Shown: one piece after another, positions 1 to 9,460 of the stretch
Numbering within the stretch: position 1 is the stretch's first letter
How the letters are laid out: every line of letters starts with the position of its first letter
NCBI RefSeq assembly: GCF_020524045.1
Contig: NZ_JAIVKL010000026.1
Span: 1 to 55,880 of the forward strand
Reading direction: 5' to 3'
DNA: 55,880 bases
Source of the DNA: Metabacillus litoralis
GTDB taxonomy: Bacteria; Bacillota; Bacilli; Bacillales; Bacillaceae
Position numbers and translations under genes: made by a program
The notes under the pieces: model-generated
What the model saw: only the letters and a program-made list of their open reading frames with translations
What the model was told of the DNA's origin: nothing
Database searches by the model: none

Positions 1-90
1 ATCCCTGAAAGATGATCAGGTTGATAGGTCTGAGGTGGAAGCGCGGTGACGTGTGGAGCTGACAGATACTAATCGATCGAGGACTTAACC
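1..90 (+). rRNA. 23S ribosomal RNA, 3' end (partial)
   Basis: The first 90 bases are the conserved 3' end of bacterial 23S rRNA, ending in the typical GATCGAGGACTTAACC. The gene begins outside the window. The 248 bases up to the 5S gene are spacer with no tRNA. Confidence 0.93.
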
Positions 91-338
91 TAAATAGAAA
101 AGCAGAAGAAGCTTAGCTTAAATCCATAGGGAATTGGAGCGATCGAGAAGAAGTCGTTCTTTGACTTCGTCCGAGAGAGTGAAATTACCGTAGGATTTGG
201 CTTCTGGAGCTGGACAAATAAGCGAACGTCAGTGAAGTGAATTGTTTAAATCGTTATCTAGTTTTGAAGGAATATATAAGTTTTGAAAAAGACTTGAAAA
301 ATTCTTCATAACTAGTATAATTATTTTTGTCACAAATG

Positions 339-454
<116 letters not shown>

Positions 455-466
455 TTTGTATATTAT

Positions 467-541
467 TCCGCAGTAGCTCAGTGGTAGAGCTATCGGCTGT
501 TAACCGATCGGTCGTAGGTTCGAGTCCTACCTGCGGAGCCA
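467..541 (+). tRNA. tRNA-Asn (GTT)
   Basis: 75 bases with acceptor TCCGCAG/CTGCGGA, anticodon loop CTGTTAA and encoded CCA. It is identical to the copy at 54274-54348. Confidence 0.97.
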
Positions 542-543
542 TT

Positions 544-616
544 GCTTCCATAGCTCAGTTGGTAGAGTACTTCCATGGTAAGGAAGAGGTCACCGGTTCG
601 AGCCCGGTTGGAAGCT
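544..616 (+). tRNA. tRNA-Thr (GGT), no encoded CCA
   Basis: Acceptor GCTTCCA/TGGAAGC, anticodon loop ATGGTAA, discriminator T. The next bases are TAT rather than CCA, so CCA must be added by nucleotidyltransferase. Confidence 0.95.
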
Positions 617-646
617 TATGAAAATCTTACTTCCAACTATATGAAC

Positions 647-721
647 GGCCCATTGGTCAAGCGGTTAAGACACCGCCCTTTCACGGCGGTAACACGGGTT
701 CGAATCCCGTATGGGTCACCA
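647..721 (+). tRNA. tRNA-Glu (TTC)
   Basis: Acceptor GGCCCAT/ATGGGTC, anticodon loop CTTTCAC, CCA encoded. It differs from the copy at 54454 by a paired change in the acceptor stem (A-T here, G-C there). Confidence 0.97.
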
Positions 722-779
722 AAGTTTTTTCGCACAGCGAAAATAACTTACATTAATAATTTTCCTACAATAAATTTTC

Positions 780-855
780 GGAGGATTAGCTCAGCTGGGA
801 GAGCATCTGCCTTACAAGCAGAGGGTCGGCGGTTCGATCCCGTCATCCTCCACCA
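780..855 (+). tRNA. tRNA-Val (TAC)
   Basis: Acceptor GGAGGAT/ATCCTCC, anticodon loop CTTACAA, CCA encoded. Confidence 0.97.
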
Positions 856-984
856 AAGATTTTTCGCGTAGCGAAAATATCTGACCATTTTCTTTAATAT
901 CTAAAACATCTTTTATCCTCGATATAATTACTGAGAGTAAATGAAACTCTAAGATATCTAATGAAATAATTATTAAAACTACAC

Positions 985-1057
<73 letters not shown>

Positions 1058-1072
1058 CTGTTTCACAAATAT

Positions 1073-1156
1073 GGAGGGGTAGCGAAGTGGCTAAACGCGG
1101 CGGACTGTAAATCCGCTCCTTAGGGTTCGGCAGTTCGAATCTGCCCCCCTCCACCA
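1073..1156 (+). tRNA. tRNA-Tyr (GTA)
   Basis: 84-base class II tRNA with a long variable arm, acceptor GGAGGGG/CCCCTCC, anticodon loop CTGTAAA and encoded CCA. Confidence 0.97.
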
Positions 1157-1301
1157 CTTTTAAATAAACCTTATGATAAACGATGAAAGAATTGTGAAAC
1201 ATACAATTCATTAGTTGTTTTTTTCTTTTCTCATTATCTATGTTGTGAATAATTTCACGATATACGGGTAAGATATTGAAGAGATACATAATGAAAATTA
1301 T

Positions 1302-1376
1302 TGGGCTATAGCCAAGCGGTAAGGCATCGCACTTTGACTGCGACATGCGTTGGTTCGAATCCAGCTAGCCCAGCCA
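1302..1376 (+). tRNA. tRNA-Gln (TTG)
   Basis: Acceptor TGGGCTA/TAGCCCA, anticodon TTG, CCA encoded. Identical to the copy at 54945-55019. Confidence 0.97.
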
Positions 1377-1380
1377 TTTA

Positions 1381-1453
1381 GAGCCATTAGCTCAGTTGGT
1401 AGAGCATCTGACTTTTAATCAGAGGGTCGAAGGTTCGAATCCTTCATGGCTCA
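1381..1453 (+). tRNA. tRNA-Lys (TTT), no encoded CCA
   Basis: Acceptor GAGCCAT/ATGGCTC, anticodon TTT. The discriminator A is followed by TTT. The copy at 55050-55125 has the same body but encodes CCA. Confidence 0.96.
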
Positions 1454-1460
1454 TTTTTGC

Positions 1461-1535
1461 GCGGAAGTAGTTCAGTGGTAGAACACCACCTTGCCAAGGT
1501 GGGGGTCGCGGGTTCGAATCCCGTCTTCCGCTCCA
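1461..1535 (+). tRNA. tRNA-Gly (GCC)
   Basis: Acceptor GCGGAAG/CTTCCGC, anticodon loop TTGCCAA, CCA encoded. Confidence 0.97.
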
Positions 1536-1545
1536 GAGTGATTCT

Positions 1546-1621
1546 GGGGCCTTAGCTCAGCTGGGAGAGCGCCTGCCTTGCACGCAGGAGGTCAGCGGTT
1601 CGATCCCGCTAGGCTCCACCA
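1546..1621 (+). tRNA. tRNA-Ala (TGC)
   Basis: Acceptor GGGGCCT/AGGCTCC, anticodon loop CTTGCAC, CCA encoded. It is the last tRNA of the first cluster. Confidence 0.97.
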
Positions 1622-1648
1622 AAAATGAATATAAACTTTTATATACAA

Positions 1649-1676
1649 ACGATAAACATTAGTTTATCGTTTTTTA
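1649..1676 (+). terminator. Terminator of the first rRNA/tRNA operon
   Basis: A 9-bp perfect stem ACGATAAAC/GTTTATCGT with a 4-base loop is followed by a run of T, 27 bases after tRNA-Ala. Confidence 0.85.
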
Positions 1677-1858
1677 GTTTTATATTAAAAAATGATAAGT
1701 AGGGAACATAGTATATAGGATTTGTTTTTCTTAATTTCTAATGAAAAAAATATATATTGCTACATTACTCAAAAAAAATTATTATTTATTAGACTTTCTT
1801 TCAAACTTTTCTCCATAGGTTAACCAAAATTTGTTAAAATAATTTTATATGAAAAAAA

Positions 1859-1885
1859 TGAAACCAAACGGTAACCTTAATCGTA
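1859..1885 (+). promoter_or_regulatory. Sigma-W type autoregulatory promoter of sigW
   Basis: TGAAAC, 17 bases, then CGTA matches the ECF sigma-W consensus. It sits 36 bases before the sigW start, as expected for the known sigW autoregulation. A start site about 7 bases after CGTA would put a small hairpin (CCGCA/TGCGG, 1896-1908) at the very 5' end of the mRNA, overlapping the ribosome binding site GGAGG (1907-1911). Confidence 0.85.
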
Positions 1886-1920
1886 TAAAAGAGACCCGCA
1901 GAGTGCGGAGGTATAAATAA

Positions 1921-2484
1921 ATGGAAACGATTGTAAAGAAAAGAATTAAACAAGTAAAAAAAGGTGATCAGAATGCCTTTGCAGAGATTGTTGATCTGTA
2001 TAAAGACAAGATATATCAATTATGTTTTCGAATGCTAGGTAATGCACATGAAGCTGAGGATATTGCTCAAGAAGCCTTTATTCGATCATATGTTAATATT
2101 CATACATATGATATGAATAAAAAGTTTTCTACATGGCTATACCGTATTGCAACAAACCTTTGTATTGATAGAATTCGAAAAAAGAAACCAGATTATTATT
2201 TAGATGCAGAAGTTTCTGGTACAGAGGGATTAACAATGTATTCTCAAGTTGCTTCAAATGAAGCATTACCAGAAGAAGAACTAGAGACATTGGAGCTACA
2301 GCAAACGATTCAGAAGGAAATTTTGAAACTTCCTGACAAGTACAGAACGGTTATTGTCTTAAAGTATATTGATGAACTCTCACTGATTGAGATTAGCGAG
2401 ATTTTGGACATTCCTGTTGGTACTGTTAAAACCCGTATTCATAGGGGAAGAGAAGCTTTAAGAAAACAATTAAGGCATTTATAA
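1921..2484 (+). CDS. sigW: RNA polymerase ECF sigma factor SigW
   Basis: A 187-residue ECF sigma factor, the family's usual length. Sigma-70 region 2 spans about residues 15-85 (with DIAQEAFIRSY and FSTWLYRIATN). Region 4 lies at about 130-182, with a helix-turn-helix around IPVGTVKTRIHRGREALRKQ. In Bacillus it directs transcription of genes for defence against envelope stress, antimicrobial peptides and cell-wall antibiotics. The ATG follows GGAGG by 9 bases. The next gene encodes its membrane anti-sigma factor 14 bases downstream, and a sigma-W promoter precedes it, so both regulation and identity agree. Confidence 0.95.
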   Translation: METIVKKRIKQVKKGDQNAFAEIVDLYKDKIYQLCFRMLGNAHEAEDIAQEAFIRSYVNIHTYDMNKKFSTWLYRIATNLCIDRIRKKKPDYYLDAEVSGTEGLTMYSQVASNEALPEEELETLELQQTIQKEILKLPDKYRTVIVLKYIDELSLIEISEILDIPVGTVKTRIHRGREALRKQLRHL

Positions 2485-2498
2485 AGAGGTGAGTAAAG

Positions 2499-3125
2499 AT
2501 GAGCTGTTCTAATGAGTTTATCCAGCTTTTACACAAATATATGGATCAAGAATTGTCAGAGGAAGATGAAACTAGAGTGAAAGATCATCTTCATATATGT
2601 GAGAAATGTTATCATCATTTTCATGAACTTGAAAAAGCTGTAGCACTTGTTCAAAGTACATCTCATATTGAAGCTCCATCTGATTTTACTTCAGCTATCA
2701 TGAATAGACTTCCTAAAGAAAAAAGAACGGTATCGTGGAATAGGTGGTTTAAGGGTCATCCTTTATTATCTGCTGCATCCTTATTTTTGCTCTTGATGAC
2801 AGGGAGCCTATTTTCTGCGTGGAATGAAGATCAGCACTTTAGTGTATCTAAGCAGTCCAATCTAGTTGTAGAAAATAGTCGGGTGACTGTTCCAGAAGGT
2901 GAAGTTGTTGAGGGAGATGTAACAGTAAAGAATGGGACTCTTTCTATAGAAGGTACAATTAATGGAGATGTTACTGTCATAAACGGTGAAATAATAAACG
3001 GAGAAAAATACGTAGCTTCTGCAGGTCAAGTTACCGGTGATATAAATGAAGTTAATGAGTTATTTGAGTGGCTATGGTATCATATCAAGTCAACTTCAAA
3101 GGATGTAGTTAGTATTTTTCATTAA
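2499..3125 (+). CDS. rsiW: Zinc-binding membrane anti-sigma factor RsiW
   Basis: A 208-residue partner of SigW. The N-terminus carries the ZAS zinc site H30-x3-C34-x2-C37. One membrane helix lies at about 88-108, followed by an extracytoplasmic domain of about 100 residues. In the family, stress triggers cleavage outside the membrane, then intramembrane cleavage and proteolysis, which frees SigW. The extracellular part has repeated short segments (DVTVKNGTLSIEGTINGDVTV) suggesting a small beta structure. It is co-transcribed with sigW and followed by a strong terminator. Confidence 0.93.
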   Translation: MSCSNEFIQLLHKYMDQELSEEDETRVKDHLHICEKCYHHFHELEKAVALVQSTSHIEAPSDFTSAIMNRLPKEKRTVSWNRWFKGHPLLSAASLFLLLMTGSLFSAWNEDQHFSVSKQSNLVVENSRVTVPEGEVVEGDVTVKNGTLSIEGTINGDVTVINGEIINGEKYVASAGQVTGDINEVNELFEWLWYHIKSTSKDVVSIFH

Positions 3126-3186
3126 GCACGGTGGGGGAAAAATACTCTTTTTTCACCTAAGGCTAAGCGCTTTGCGTTTTTCTTAA

Positions 3187-3210
3187 GGTCATCATTTTGG
3201 TGACCTTTTT
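3187..3210 (+). terminator. Terminator after rsiW
   Basis: An 8-bp stem GGTCATCA/TGGTGACC (one G-T pair) with a TTT loop, followed by five T. Confidence 0.88.
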
Positions 3211-3237
3211 ACATGATTTAAGACGAAGTGATATAAT
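3209..3237 (+). promoter_or_regulatory. Probable sigma-A promoter of the cdaA operon
   Basis: TTACAT, 17 bases, then a perfect TATAAT, 92 bases before the cdaA start and directly after the rsiW terminator. The -35 box is imperfect (4 of 6). Confidence 0.55.
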
Positions 3238-3328
3238 AGAGTAGTTATTTTAAACTTAATACGTATTTAGGACATTATAGTTTAGAATTTCTATGAAGAG
3301 TAGATTAAAACTCATGGAGGACGAGTGA

Positions 3329-4150
3329 ATGGGATATGAGGATATACCGGTATTACATTACCTTGGTATAGCTGTTGATATTCTCCTTGTTTGGTATGTT
3401 ATCTATAAACTAATTATGGTAGTGAGGGGAACAAAGGCCGTACAGCTTCTGAAAGGAATTACAGTCATTATTGTCGTCCGTATGTTAAGTCAATACATGG
3501 GCTTGAGCACATTACAATGGTTAATGGATCAAGCGATAACATGGGGATTTTTGGCGATTATTATTATATTCCAACCAGAGCTGCGAAGAGCATTAGAACA
3601 GCTAGGAAGAGGTCGATTATTTACTAGAGGTGGCTTACCTGGAGAGGAAGATCCAGAGGTAGCTGTCGAAGCGATTGTGAAGGCAACAGACTATATGGCT
3701 AAACGCCGTATTGGTGCACTGATGACAATCGAGAAAGAAACTGGGATGAGTGATTACATAGAAACTGGAATATCTCTAGGTTCTCGGATTTCATCTGAAT
3801 TGCTAATTAATATATTTATCCCTAATACGCCACTTCATGATGGTGCAGTGATTATTCAGAAAAACCAAATTGCAGCAGCAGCGTGTTATCTTCCATTATC
3901 GGAAAGCCCTTTTATATCTAAGGAACTAGGTACACGTCACAGAGCAGCGTTAGGGGTTAGTGAAGTAACTGACAGCTTAACAATTATTGTTTCTGAAGAA
4001 ACAGGAAGTGTATCTGCTGCAAGAAATAGTGAGCTACATAGGAATTTAACTCAAGATGAACTAAGAAATATTTTACAAAAAGAGTTAAATGCCTCAACAA
4101 AAACTGCTTCCTCAAACCGTTGGCAATGGAGGGGAAAGAAGAATGGATAA
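3329..4150 (+). CDS. cdaA: Diadenylate cyclase CdaA (c-di-AMP synthase)
   Basis: A 273-residue membrane enzyme that makes cyclic di-AMP from two ATP. Three N-terminal membrane helices fill residues 8-85; the DAC domain follows. Both catalytic signatures are present: D171-G172-A173 and R203-H204-R205. c-di-AMP controls potassium and osmolyte transport and cell-wall homeostasis. It is the first gene of cdaA-cdaR-glmM, where CdaR and GlmM are known regulators of CdaA. An ATG preceded by GGAGGACGAG fixes the start. The end overlaps cdaR by 8 bases. Confidence 0.96.
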   Translation: MGYEDIPVLHYLGIAVDILLVWYVIYKLIMVVRGTKAVQLLKGITVIIVVRMLSQYMGLSTLQWLMDQAITWGFLAIIIIFQPELRRALEQLGRGRLFTRGGLPGEEDPEVAVEAIVKATDYMAKRRIGALMTIEKETGMSDYIETGISLGSRISSELLINIFIPNTPLHDGAVIIQKNQIAAAACYLPLSESPFISKELGTRHRAALGVSEVTDSLTIIVSEETGSVSAARNSELHRNLTQDELRNILQKELNASTKTASSNRWQWRGKKNG

Positions 4151-5393
4151 ACTAATAGAAAGTCCATGGGTAATGAGGTTTATCGCTTTATTTTTAGCAC
4201 TAATGCTTTATGCGTCTGTTAATATAGAATCTAATTCTCCTTCGACGAGTCAGCCACCACCACTACTAGGAGGGAATTCATCTTCTACTGATCAGAATAC
4301 GGTAACAGAAGTGCCAGTTACTACATACTTCGATCAAGAAAACCTTGTTGTAACAGGTGTACCTGAAACGGTTAATGTTACGTTAGAAGGAGCAACAGGA
4401 TCAATAACTAAGGCAAGTAAGCAAAAAGATTTCGAGATATATGCAGACTTGACTAACCTATCTATAGGGACTCATCAAGTAAAATTGAGACATAAAAATC
4501 TTTCACAAGATTTATCGGCAAGGATTAATCCTGCGTTCATAACGGTCTCAATTGAAGAAAAGGTAACAAAGAGCTTTCCTGTAGAAGTTGATTTTCTAAA
4601 CGATGATAAACTTGAAGAAGGATATGAACCAGATCAGCCAATTGTTAATCCAAATAGTATAAATGTCACTGCTTCCAAAGAACTCATTGAAAGGATATCT
4701 GCTGTAAAAGCAACCATAAACTTAGAAAATGCAAAAGAAACAGTAGAATCGGATGCGAGGATTACTATTTATGATCGTGAGGGAGTTATTCTTCCTGTAG
4801 AAGTTGAGCCTTCAGTTGTTAAAGTGACTGTACCGATAAAGAGCCCAAGTAAAGAATTACCTTTTAAGATTATTAGAGAAGGTGAACTTAAAAAGGGATT
4901 GAGCATTTTAAGTCTTGAACCAGATCCAAAGCAAGTAACTGTTTACGGCCCTTTAGATGTGTTAGAAAATCTTGAGTTTATTGATGGAATTAAGGTTGAC
5001 TTATCTAAATTGACAGAAGATACTGTTTTAGAAGTTGATATTCCTAAGCCAGAAGGTGTGAATAAGGTATCTCCTGAAACTATAAAGATAAAGGTAGATA
5101 TAGATGAACAAGAGGAAAAATCACTTTCCAGCCAAACGATCAAAGAGGTTGGAATGTCTAGTGGAAAGAGATTTGATTTTCTCGATCCAGATTCCGGTGC
5201 GATCGATGTGAAAATTTTTGGAGCACCAAGTGTGCTCAAAGATGTAACGAGTGATGATATTGAACTTTATATAAATTTGGCAGATTTAAGTGATGGGGAG
5301 CATGAGGTAGCTGTGCAAGTAAATGGTCCTCAAAATATTACCTGGCTATTAGAACAAGAAAAAGTTAAAGTGAAAATTTCTACAGCCTCATAA
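4143..5393 (+). CDS. cdaR: CdaA regulator CdaR (YbbR domains)
   Basis: A 416-residue protein with one N-terminal membrane helix (about 10-27) and an extracellular part made of successive YbbR domains. It binds and modulates CdaA at the membrane. The chosen ATG has GGAGGGG 8 bases upstream, inside the end of cdaA. An in-frame ATG 54 bases further upstream lacks a binding site and would add residues unlike the family. A linker rich in S, P and N (about 33-55) separates the helix from the first YbbR domain. Confidence 0.92.
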   Translation: MDKLIESPWVMRFIALFLALMLYASVNIESNSPSTSQPPPLLGGNSSSTDQNTVTEVPVTTYFDQENLVVTGVPETVNVTLEGATGSITKASKQKDFEIYADLTNLSIGTHQVKLRHKNLSQDLSARINPAFITVSIEEKVTKSFPVEVDFLNDDKLEEGYEPDQPIVNPNSINVTASKELIERISAVKATINLENAKETVESDARITIYDREGVILPVEVEPSVVKVTVPIKSPSKELPFKIIREGELKKGLSILSLEPDPKQVTVYGPLDVLENLEFIDGIKVDLSKLTEDTVLEVDIPKPEGVNKVSPETIKIKVDIDEQEEKSLSSQTIKEVGMSSGKRFDFLDPDSGAIDVKIFGAPSVLKDVTSDDIELYINLADLSDGEHEVAVQVNGPQNITWLLEQEKVKVKISTAS

Positions 5394-5421
5394 GGCAGAT
5401 AGGATAAAAGGAGCGAAACCA

Positions 5422-6768
5422 ATGGGAAAGTATTTTGGTACAGATGGAGTACGAGGAGTTGCCAATAGTGAATTAACACCTGAATTAGCTTTTAAAATAG
5501 GTCGATTTGGTGGATATGTGTTAACAAAGGATAAGGAGCGCCCTAAAGTTCTAATCGGTCGAGATACTCGTATTTCAGGCCATATGTTAGAAGGAGCATT
5601 AGTAGCTGGTCTTCTATCAATTGGTGCAGAAGTAATGCGATTAGGTGTTATCTCAACACCTGGTGTGGCGTATTTGACAAAAGCACTTGGTGCAGAAGCT
5701 GGTGTGATGATTTCAGCATCTCATAACCCTGTCGAAGATAATGGAATTAAATACTTTGGTCCAGACGGATTTAAACTTTCTGATGAGCAAGAACTTGAAA
5801 TTGAAGCGTTGATGGATCAAGAGGTAGATACATTACCGAGACCTGTAGGGGAAAATTTAGGACAAGTTAATGACTATTTTGAAGGTGGACAAAAGTATCT
5901 TCAATTCTTGAAGCAAACAGTTGATGAAGACTTTACAGGAATTCATGTTGCACTTGATTGTGCACACGGTGCAACCTCATCATTAGCTACACACTTATTT
6001 GCAGACTTGGATGCTGATGTTTCAACTATGGGTACATCACCAAATGGATTAAATATTAATGATGGTGTAGGTTCAACACACCCAGAGGCATTATCAACAT
6101 TTTTAAAAGAAAAGAATGCTGATATAGGTTTAGCTTTTGACGGTGATGGTGATCGTATGATCGCAATAGATGAAAATGGTGCAATTGTTGACGGAGATCA
6201 AATTATGTATATTTGTGCCAAGTATTTAAATAGTGAAGGTAGACTTAAGAAAAATACAGTTGTATCGACTGTCATGAGTAATCTTGGTTTCTATAAAGGT
6301 TTAGAAGCGCATGAAATTAACAGCGTTGCTACGGCTGTAGGTGATCGATATGTTGTAGAAGAAATGAGGAAAAATGACTACAATCTTGGAGGAGAGCAGT
6401 CAGGACATATTATTTTCTTGGATTACAATACAACAGGAGATGGATTACTTTCAGGATTACAGCTTGTTAATATTATGAAGTTAACTGGAAAGAAATTATC
6501 AGAACTTGCCAATGAAATGAAAAAATTTCCTCAATTACTTATAAATGTTCGAGTAACTGATAAATATAATGTGACTGAAAATGAAAAAGTAAAAGAAGTT
6601 ATTACAGCTGTAGAGCAAGAGATGAATGGAAATGGACGTATCTTGGTAAGACCATCAGGAACAGAACCATTAGTTCGCGTTATGGCAGAAGCTCAGACTG
6701 AAGAACAATGTCGTGATTATGTAGAACGAATTGTAGAAGTGGTCAAAGAAGAAATGGGATTAGAGTAA
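5422..6768 (+). CDS. glmM: Phosphoglucosamine mutase GlmM
   Basis: A 448-residue enzyme converting glucosamine-6-phosphate to glucosamine-1-phosphate, on the way to UDP-GlcNAc and peptidoglycan. The phosphoserine loop is SASHNP with the active serine S100. The magnesium loop DGDGDR is near 240, and the phosphate-binding RPSGTEP is near the C-terminus. Length equals that of B. subtilis GlmM. It ends the cdaA operon; GlmM is known to inhibit CdaA, linking wall precursor flow to c-di-AMP. Its product shares a pathway with the next gene, glmS. Confidence 0.97.
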   Translation: MGKYFGTDGVRGVANSELTPELAFKIGRFGGYVLTKDKERPKVLIGRDTRISGHMLEGALVAGLLSIGAEVMRLGVISTPGVAYLTKALGAEAGVMISASHNPVEDNGIKYFGPDGFKLSDEQELEIEALMDQEVDTLPRPVGENLGQVNDYFEGGQKYLQFLKQTVDEDFTGIHVALDCAHGATSSLATHLFADLDADVSTMGTSPNGLNINDGVGSTHPEALSTFLKEKNADIGLAFDGDGDRMIAIDENGAIVDGDQIMYICAKYLNSEGRLKKNTVVSTVMSNLGFYKGLEAHEINSVATAVGDRYVVEEMRKNDYNLGGEQSGHIIFLDYNTTGDGLLSGLQLVNIMKLTGKKLSELANEMKKFPQLLINVRVTDKYNVTENEKVKEVITAVEQEMNGNGRILVRPSGTEPLVRVMAEAQTEEQCRDYVERIVEVVKEEMGLE

Positions 6769-6778
6769 AAAACTTTCG

Positions 6779-6800
6779 GCGGGGAAACCCGCTTTTTTTT
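6779..6800 (+). terminator. Terminator after glmM
   Basis: Stem GCGGG/CCCGC with GAAA loop and eight T, 10 bases after the glmM stop. It separates glmM from the ribozyme-controlled glmS. Confidence 0.92.
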
Positions 6801-6932
6801 ATTGTTTAGGAAATGATCTGCCTAAAGATAGAGTTTATAACGATTGTATAGGTATTAACAAGAAATGAACTCATGCATATAATGTTAGCAAACAATCGAT
6901 ACTAAGATTGTTAAACAAATGGAAAAAATAGA

Positions 6933-6979
6933 TTGACGTTTTATTTCTCCATATTGTAATATTAACTTTGTGTTAAAAT
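6933..6979 (+). promoter_or_regulatory. Probable glmS promoter
   Basis: TTGACG (6933-6938), 16 bases, TGTAAT (6955-6960). An alternative extended -10 TGTTAAAAT lies at 6971-6979. Both would start transcription a few tens of bases before the ribozyme cleavage site. I cannot choose between them. Confidence 0.5.
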
Positions 6980-7009
6980 TTATAAAAAAGGAGCATAGTA
7001 GGTAGTCAA

Positions 7010-7170
7010 AACTTCATAAAGCGCCTGAACTAAGTGGTCGAAAAAAACTTAGTTGACGAGGATGGAGGTTATCGAAATTTCGGCGGATGCCTCCCGGTTG
7101 ATTGGTTACAACCGTAAACTTTTCCTTAAACCAAAGAGGTAACTTTTTGAACAAAGGGAAAAGTGTAGCC
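7010..7170 (+). ncRNA. glmS ribozyme (GlcN6P-activated)
   Basis: The conserved core is clear: cleavage site A7020/GCGCC, the segment GTTGACGAGGATGGAGGTTATCGAA, and GGCGGATGCCTCCCGGTTG. A P4-type helix follows, between CTTTTCC (about 7119-7125) and GGGAAAAG (about 7156-7163). In Bacillus this RNA uses glucosamine-6-phosphate as a cofactor to cut its own 5' end. The cut mRNA is degraded, so GlmS is repressed by its product. The predicted cut is between A7020 and G7021. The 3' limit is approximate. Confidence 0.95.
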
Positions 7171-7196
7171 TTCCAAATACAAAAAACATGTGTGAG

Positions 7197-7257
7197 GGGA
7201 CAGGGATGTCTCCGAAATTTTAAATGACAACTGTCCCATGAAACACTCTATGGGAGG
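7197..7257 (+). promoter_or_regulatory. Two competing hairpins between ribozyme and glmS start
   Basis: GGGACAG (7197-7203) can pair with CTGTCCC (7231-7237). TCCCAT (7234-7239) can instead pair with ATGGGA (7250-7255), which covers the glmS ribosome binding site GGGAGG (7252-7257). The two helices share bases 7234-7237, so only one can form. A regulatory role is inferred. Confidence 0.5.
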
Positions 7258-7265
7258 AAACAAAT

Positions 7266-9071
7266 ATGTGCGGAATAGTAGGATATATTGGACAAAATGA
7301 CTCTAAGGAAATTTTATTAAAAGGATTAGAGAAATTAGAGTATCGTGGATATGACTCTGCAGGAATTGCAGCAATGAATCAAGATGGCGTGCATATCTTC
7401 AAAGAAAAAGGTCGTATCGCTGAGCTACGTAAAAGTGTAGATGTAGAAGTGGCAGCATCAACTGGTATTGGCCATACAAGATGGGCAACACATGGTGTAC
7501 CTAGTCAGGTAAATGCACATCCACATCAAAGTAACACGAGCAGATTCACCATTGTTCATAATGGTGTAATTGAAAATTATGCGATCTTAAAACGTGAGCA
7601 TTTACAAGATGTAGCGCTTAAAAGTGAAACAGATACGGAAATAATTGTCCAAGTTATTGATAAATTTGTAAAAGAAGGATTAGAGGTTGAGGAAGCGTTC
7701 CGTCAAACGTTATCAATCTTAAAAGGCTCTTATGCTATTGCATTATTAGATGAGCAAAATCCTGACATGATTTATGTAGCAAAAAACAAAAGTCCTCTTC
7801 TAGTTGGTTTAGGTGATGGTAGCTTTAATGTTGTTGCTTCAGATGCAATGGCTATGCTGCAAGTAACTGATCAATATGTTGAGATTATGGATAAAGAGAT
7901 GGTTTTCGTTGAACGTGAAACGGTAACTATTAAAGATTTACAAGGTAATGTAATTGAACGTGCACCTTACAAAGCAGAAATTGATGCTAGTGATATTGAA
8001 AAGGGCACATATCCTCACTACATGTTAAAAGAAATTGATGAGCAACCTTTAGTTACAAGAAAAATTATCGATAAATATCGTAATAATCAAGATGAAATCA
8101 CAGTTGATTCAGATATTGTTGCTGCTGTTAATGCTGCAGATCGTATCTATATCATTGCAGCTGGAACTAGCTACCATGCAGGATTAATTGGTAAACAGTT
8201 TATTGAAAACTGGGCTAAAATTCCTGTTGAAGTTCATATTGCAAGTGAATTTTCATATAACATGCCTTTACTATCGCCTAACCCACTGTTTATCTTTATT
8301 TCACAAAGTGGAGAAACAGCAGATAGTCGTGCCGTACTAGTACAGATTAAAGAGCTTGGTCATAAAGCATTAACAATTACAAACGTTCAGGGATCAACAT
8401 TATCCCGTGAAGCGGATTATACAATGTTATTACATGCTGGACCAGAGATTGCTGTTGCATCAACAAAAGCATACACGGCTCAGCTATCAGTTCTATCAAT
8501 TCTTGCCGCAGTTGCAGCAGAAGGTAAAGGTCGTTCACTAGAATTTGATTTGACAAAAGAGCTAGGAATTGTAGCTAATGCAATGGAAGTTCTATGTGAT
8601 CAAAAAGAGGAAATGGAAGAGATTGCAAGAGATTTCTTTGCAACAACTCGTAATGCATTCTTCATTGGCCGTTCTGTTGATTACTATGTAGGATTAGAAG
8701 GAGCATTGAAGCTTAAAGAAATATCATACATTCAAGCTGAAGGCTTTGCAGGTGGAGAATTAAAGCATGGTACGATTGCACTGATTGAAAATGGCACACC
8801 TATTATCGCTCTTGCAACTCAAGAGCATGTGAACTTAAGCATTCGTGGAAATGTAAAAGAGGTAGTAGCACGTGGGGCAAATCCTTGTATCATTTCTATG
8901 AAAGGACTTGAAGAAGAAGACGATCGTTTTGTTCTTCCAAGTGTTCATGAACAACTATCACCATTAGTATCTGTTGTAGCTTTACAATTAATTTCTTACT
9001 ACGCAGCATTACACCGCGATTGTGATGTTGATAAGCCTAGAAATTTAGCTAAAAGTGTAACAGTAGAATAA
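7266..9071 (+). CDS. glmS: Glutamine-fructose-6-phosphate aminotransferase GlmS
   Basis: A 601-residue enzyme making glucosamine-6-phosphate from fructose-6-phosphate and glutamine, the committed step of amino-sugar synthesis. The N-terminal glutaminase domain (1-about 220) begins MCGIVGYIG with nucleophile Cys2 and has GHTRWATHG. Two SIS sugar-isomerase domains follow, with [13 protein letters not shown] and a typical end, [12 protein letters not shown]. Translation starts at ATG 9 bases after GGGAGG. It is a single-gene unit with its own promoter, ribozyme and terminator. Confidence 0.98.
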   Translation: MCGIVGYIGQNDSKEILLKGLEKLEYRGYDSAGIAAMNQDGVHIFKEKGRIAELRKSVDVEVAASTGIGHTRWATHGVPSQVNAHPHQSNTSRFTIVHNGVIENYAILKREHLQDVALKSETDTEIIVQVIDKFVKEGLEVEEAFRQTLSILKGSYAIALLDEQNPDMIYVAKNKSPLLVGLGDGSFNVVASDAMAMLQVTDQYVEIMDKEMVFVERETVTIKDLQGNVIERAPYKAEIDASDIEKGTYPHYMLKEIDEQPLVTRKIIDKYRNNQDEITVDSDIVAAVNAADRIYIIAAGTSYHAGLIGKQFIENWAKIPVEVHIASEFSYNMPLLSPNPLFIFISQSGETADSRAVLVQIKELGHKALTITNVQGSTLSREADYTMLLHAGPEIAVASTKAYTAQLSVLSILAAVAAEGKGRSLEFDLTKELGIVANAMEVLCDQKEEMEEIARDFFATTRNAFFIGRSVDYYVGLEGALKLKEISYIQAEGFAGGELKHGTIALIENGTPIIALATQEHVNLSIRGNVKEVVARGANPCIISMKGLEEEDDRFVLPSVHEQLSPLVSVVALQLISYYAALHRDCDVDKPRNLAKSVTVE

Positions 9072-9079
9072 ATAAACTG

Positions 9080-9110
9080 AGGCTCTAATACATAATGTAT
9101 TAGAGCCTTT
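9080..9110 (+). terminator. Terminator after glmS
   Basis: A 13-bp perfect stem (9080-9092 with 9096-9108) around a 3-base loop, ending in TTT. It starts 9 bases after the stop. The rest of the 389-base gap to the ferritin gene holds no ORF I can support. Confidence 0.88.
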
Positions 9111-9406
9111 TATTTGTTTCTGTGGCAGTTATATAAAAGTTGATAAGGTGATCTTGATGGGCTGCTACTGCACTATTACATCTATTCTATCCTTTTCTTT
9201 TTGTTAAAAACGGCTCAAAAATTCAGTAAAAGTATTACAACATTTAATAGTGACAGGAATAGTTTTTCTTGTTATTCAAACTTATCTTATATTTTAGAAT
9301 TAAACGTGGTGCATGAACACTTATTTTTAACTCTTTTCGGTTTTTAACTTCTCTGTTGATCCCATGTTTATTTGTGTTTTTCCTCTTTTTAAGAACAAAA
9401 ATTTCT

Positions 9407-9422
9407 ATAGGTCATAACCTAT
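9407..9422. promoter_or_regulatory. Palindromic operator-like site before the ferritin gene
   Basis: ATAGGT-CATA-ACCTAT is a perfect 6+6 inverted repeat centred 46 bases before the ferritin ATG, inside the expected promoter region. It does not match the Fur or PerR box consensus that I know. The regulator is unknown. Confidence 0.35.
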
Positions 9423-9460
9423 TATGTACTTAAAAAATAGTTTGATTGGGAGTGGAAGAA

